Positions 63,561-64,000 of a DNA stretch of 64,000 bases are shown piece after piece (the stretch's first letter is position 1; each line of letters starts with the position of its first letter). A model generated the notes under the pieces. It made no database searches and had not been told where the DNA came from. It saw only the letters and a program-made list of their open reading frames with translations. The stretch is from Auriscalpium vulgare. Its lineage: Eukaryota > Basidiomycota > Agaricomycetes > Russulales > Auriscalpiaceae. The stretch spans positions 434,001-498,000 of the forward strand of contig JAHBBC010000013.1 of NCBI GenBank assembly GCA_019915015.1, in the 5' to 3' direction. The position numbers and the translations under genes are program-made.

Positions 63561-64000
63561 ATTGAGTAAAGAGATGTGGGGAGGCAGTCGTCGGTGGATT
63601 TGGAGAGTTGGGGGACGAAGGAAGGGAAGGTTTGTGCGGTTTGTGCGTCCATCATTCCAAGTCGAAGTAAGGCTGGATCGTTTCCACGAGTACCACATGC
63701 AGAGCATGCCTGTGTCCTGGGCTGGGCACGCGGGTCAGGAAGGCCGGAGAGCGAGAGTGAGGCGAGGCATCGACGCCACGCGGGAGAGTCAAGAGGAGGG
63801 TCGGGTCCGAGTCGGGTGGTGGCGCTACCTGATCATGCACCGGGCAGGGTTGACGGTGAGCCCGGATGCTCGGGGAAGCGGCAAGGCCCTGTGAGGGCGG
63901 GTGGCACGTGCGGTGTGCAATGTCGATGGTGGCCTGTAAAGCTTTTGAGCGATACATCGTAGAGGGCGCAAGAGACGGCTGCACCTTCGAGTTTAGCGAG
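63561..64000. other. Window end, no gene recognised
   Basis: 5' flank of the F-box pseudogene. Open frames here are short and without motif. Confidence 0.45.

Noticed and set aside
1..64000. CRISPR arrays, operons, ribosome binding sites, riboswitches
   Set aside because: Introns, a tRNA intron and gene families show a nuclear eukaryotic genome; no regularly spaced repeats of the CRISPR type were seen.

Overview
The window is nuclear DNA of a filamentous basidiomycete, most likely an Agaricomycete (polypore-like). Signs: many 45-70 nt GT..AG introns, GC-rich coding DNA, a P450 gene with 15 introns, F-box and BTB paralogues, and a DNA transposon encoding a Ulp1-like protease fused to a DDE transposase. 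I built the spliced models by hand from splice sites, reading phase and conserved protein motifs.

The dominant feature is a dispersed family of long coiled-coil genes that I do not recognise. There are nine clear members: 719-2152 (+), 2819-3859 (+), 4445-5825 (+), 9870-7588 (-), 19011-20679 (+), 23441-25120 (+), 25798-27213 (+), 37776-29582 (-, split by a transposon) and 39274-38087 (-). A divergent relative lies at 17262-18194 and a relic at 1-270. Each clear member has a ~50-residue helical N-terminal domain followed by a charged, Arg/Glu-rich coiled coil. Four of them share a C-terminal module split by two very small phase-0 introns. The family shows tandem duplication, fusion of paralogues, shared deletions, frameshifts and transposon interruption inside 40 kb.

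Layout. 0-6 kb: family genes 1-3 and a tRNA-Val(UAC). 6-16 kb: a multi-pass membrane protein, family gene 4, an intact cytochrome P450 and an oxysterol-binding protein. 17-27 kb: the divergent coiled-coil gene, family gene 6, an F-box gene, and family genes 7 and 8 in a segmental duplication. 27.7-29.1 kb: a single-pass membrane protein. 29.9-36.8 kb: a 6.86 kb DNA transposon with 32-bp terminal inverted repeats and a perfect 8-bp target duplication, inserted in family gene 9. 38-42.4 kb: family gene 10 and a disordered protein. 43-49.5 kb: two epoxide hydrolase paralogues in opposite orientation, with an intact BTB gene, a BTB pseudogene, a BTB fragment and a small unknown gene. 50-64 kb: mostly debris (Pif1-like helicase, SDE3-like helicase and F-box fragments), with one intact F-box gene and one trypsin-fold protein.

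The P450, the epoxide hydrolases and the oxysterol-binding protein act on lipophilic substrates, but nothing here ties them into one cluster. The coiled-coil family and the transposon that split one of its members are the most unusual content.
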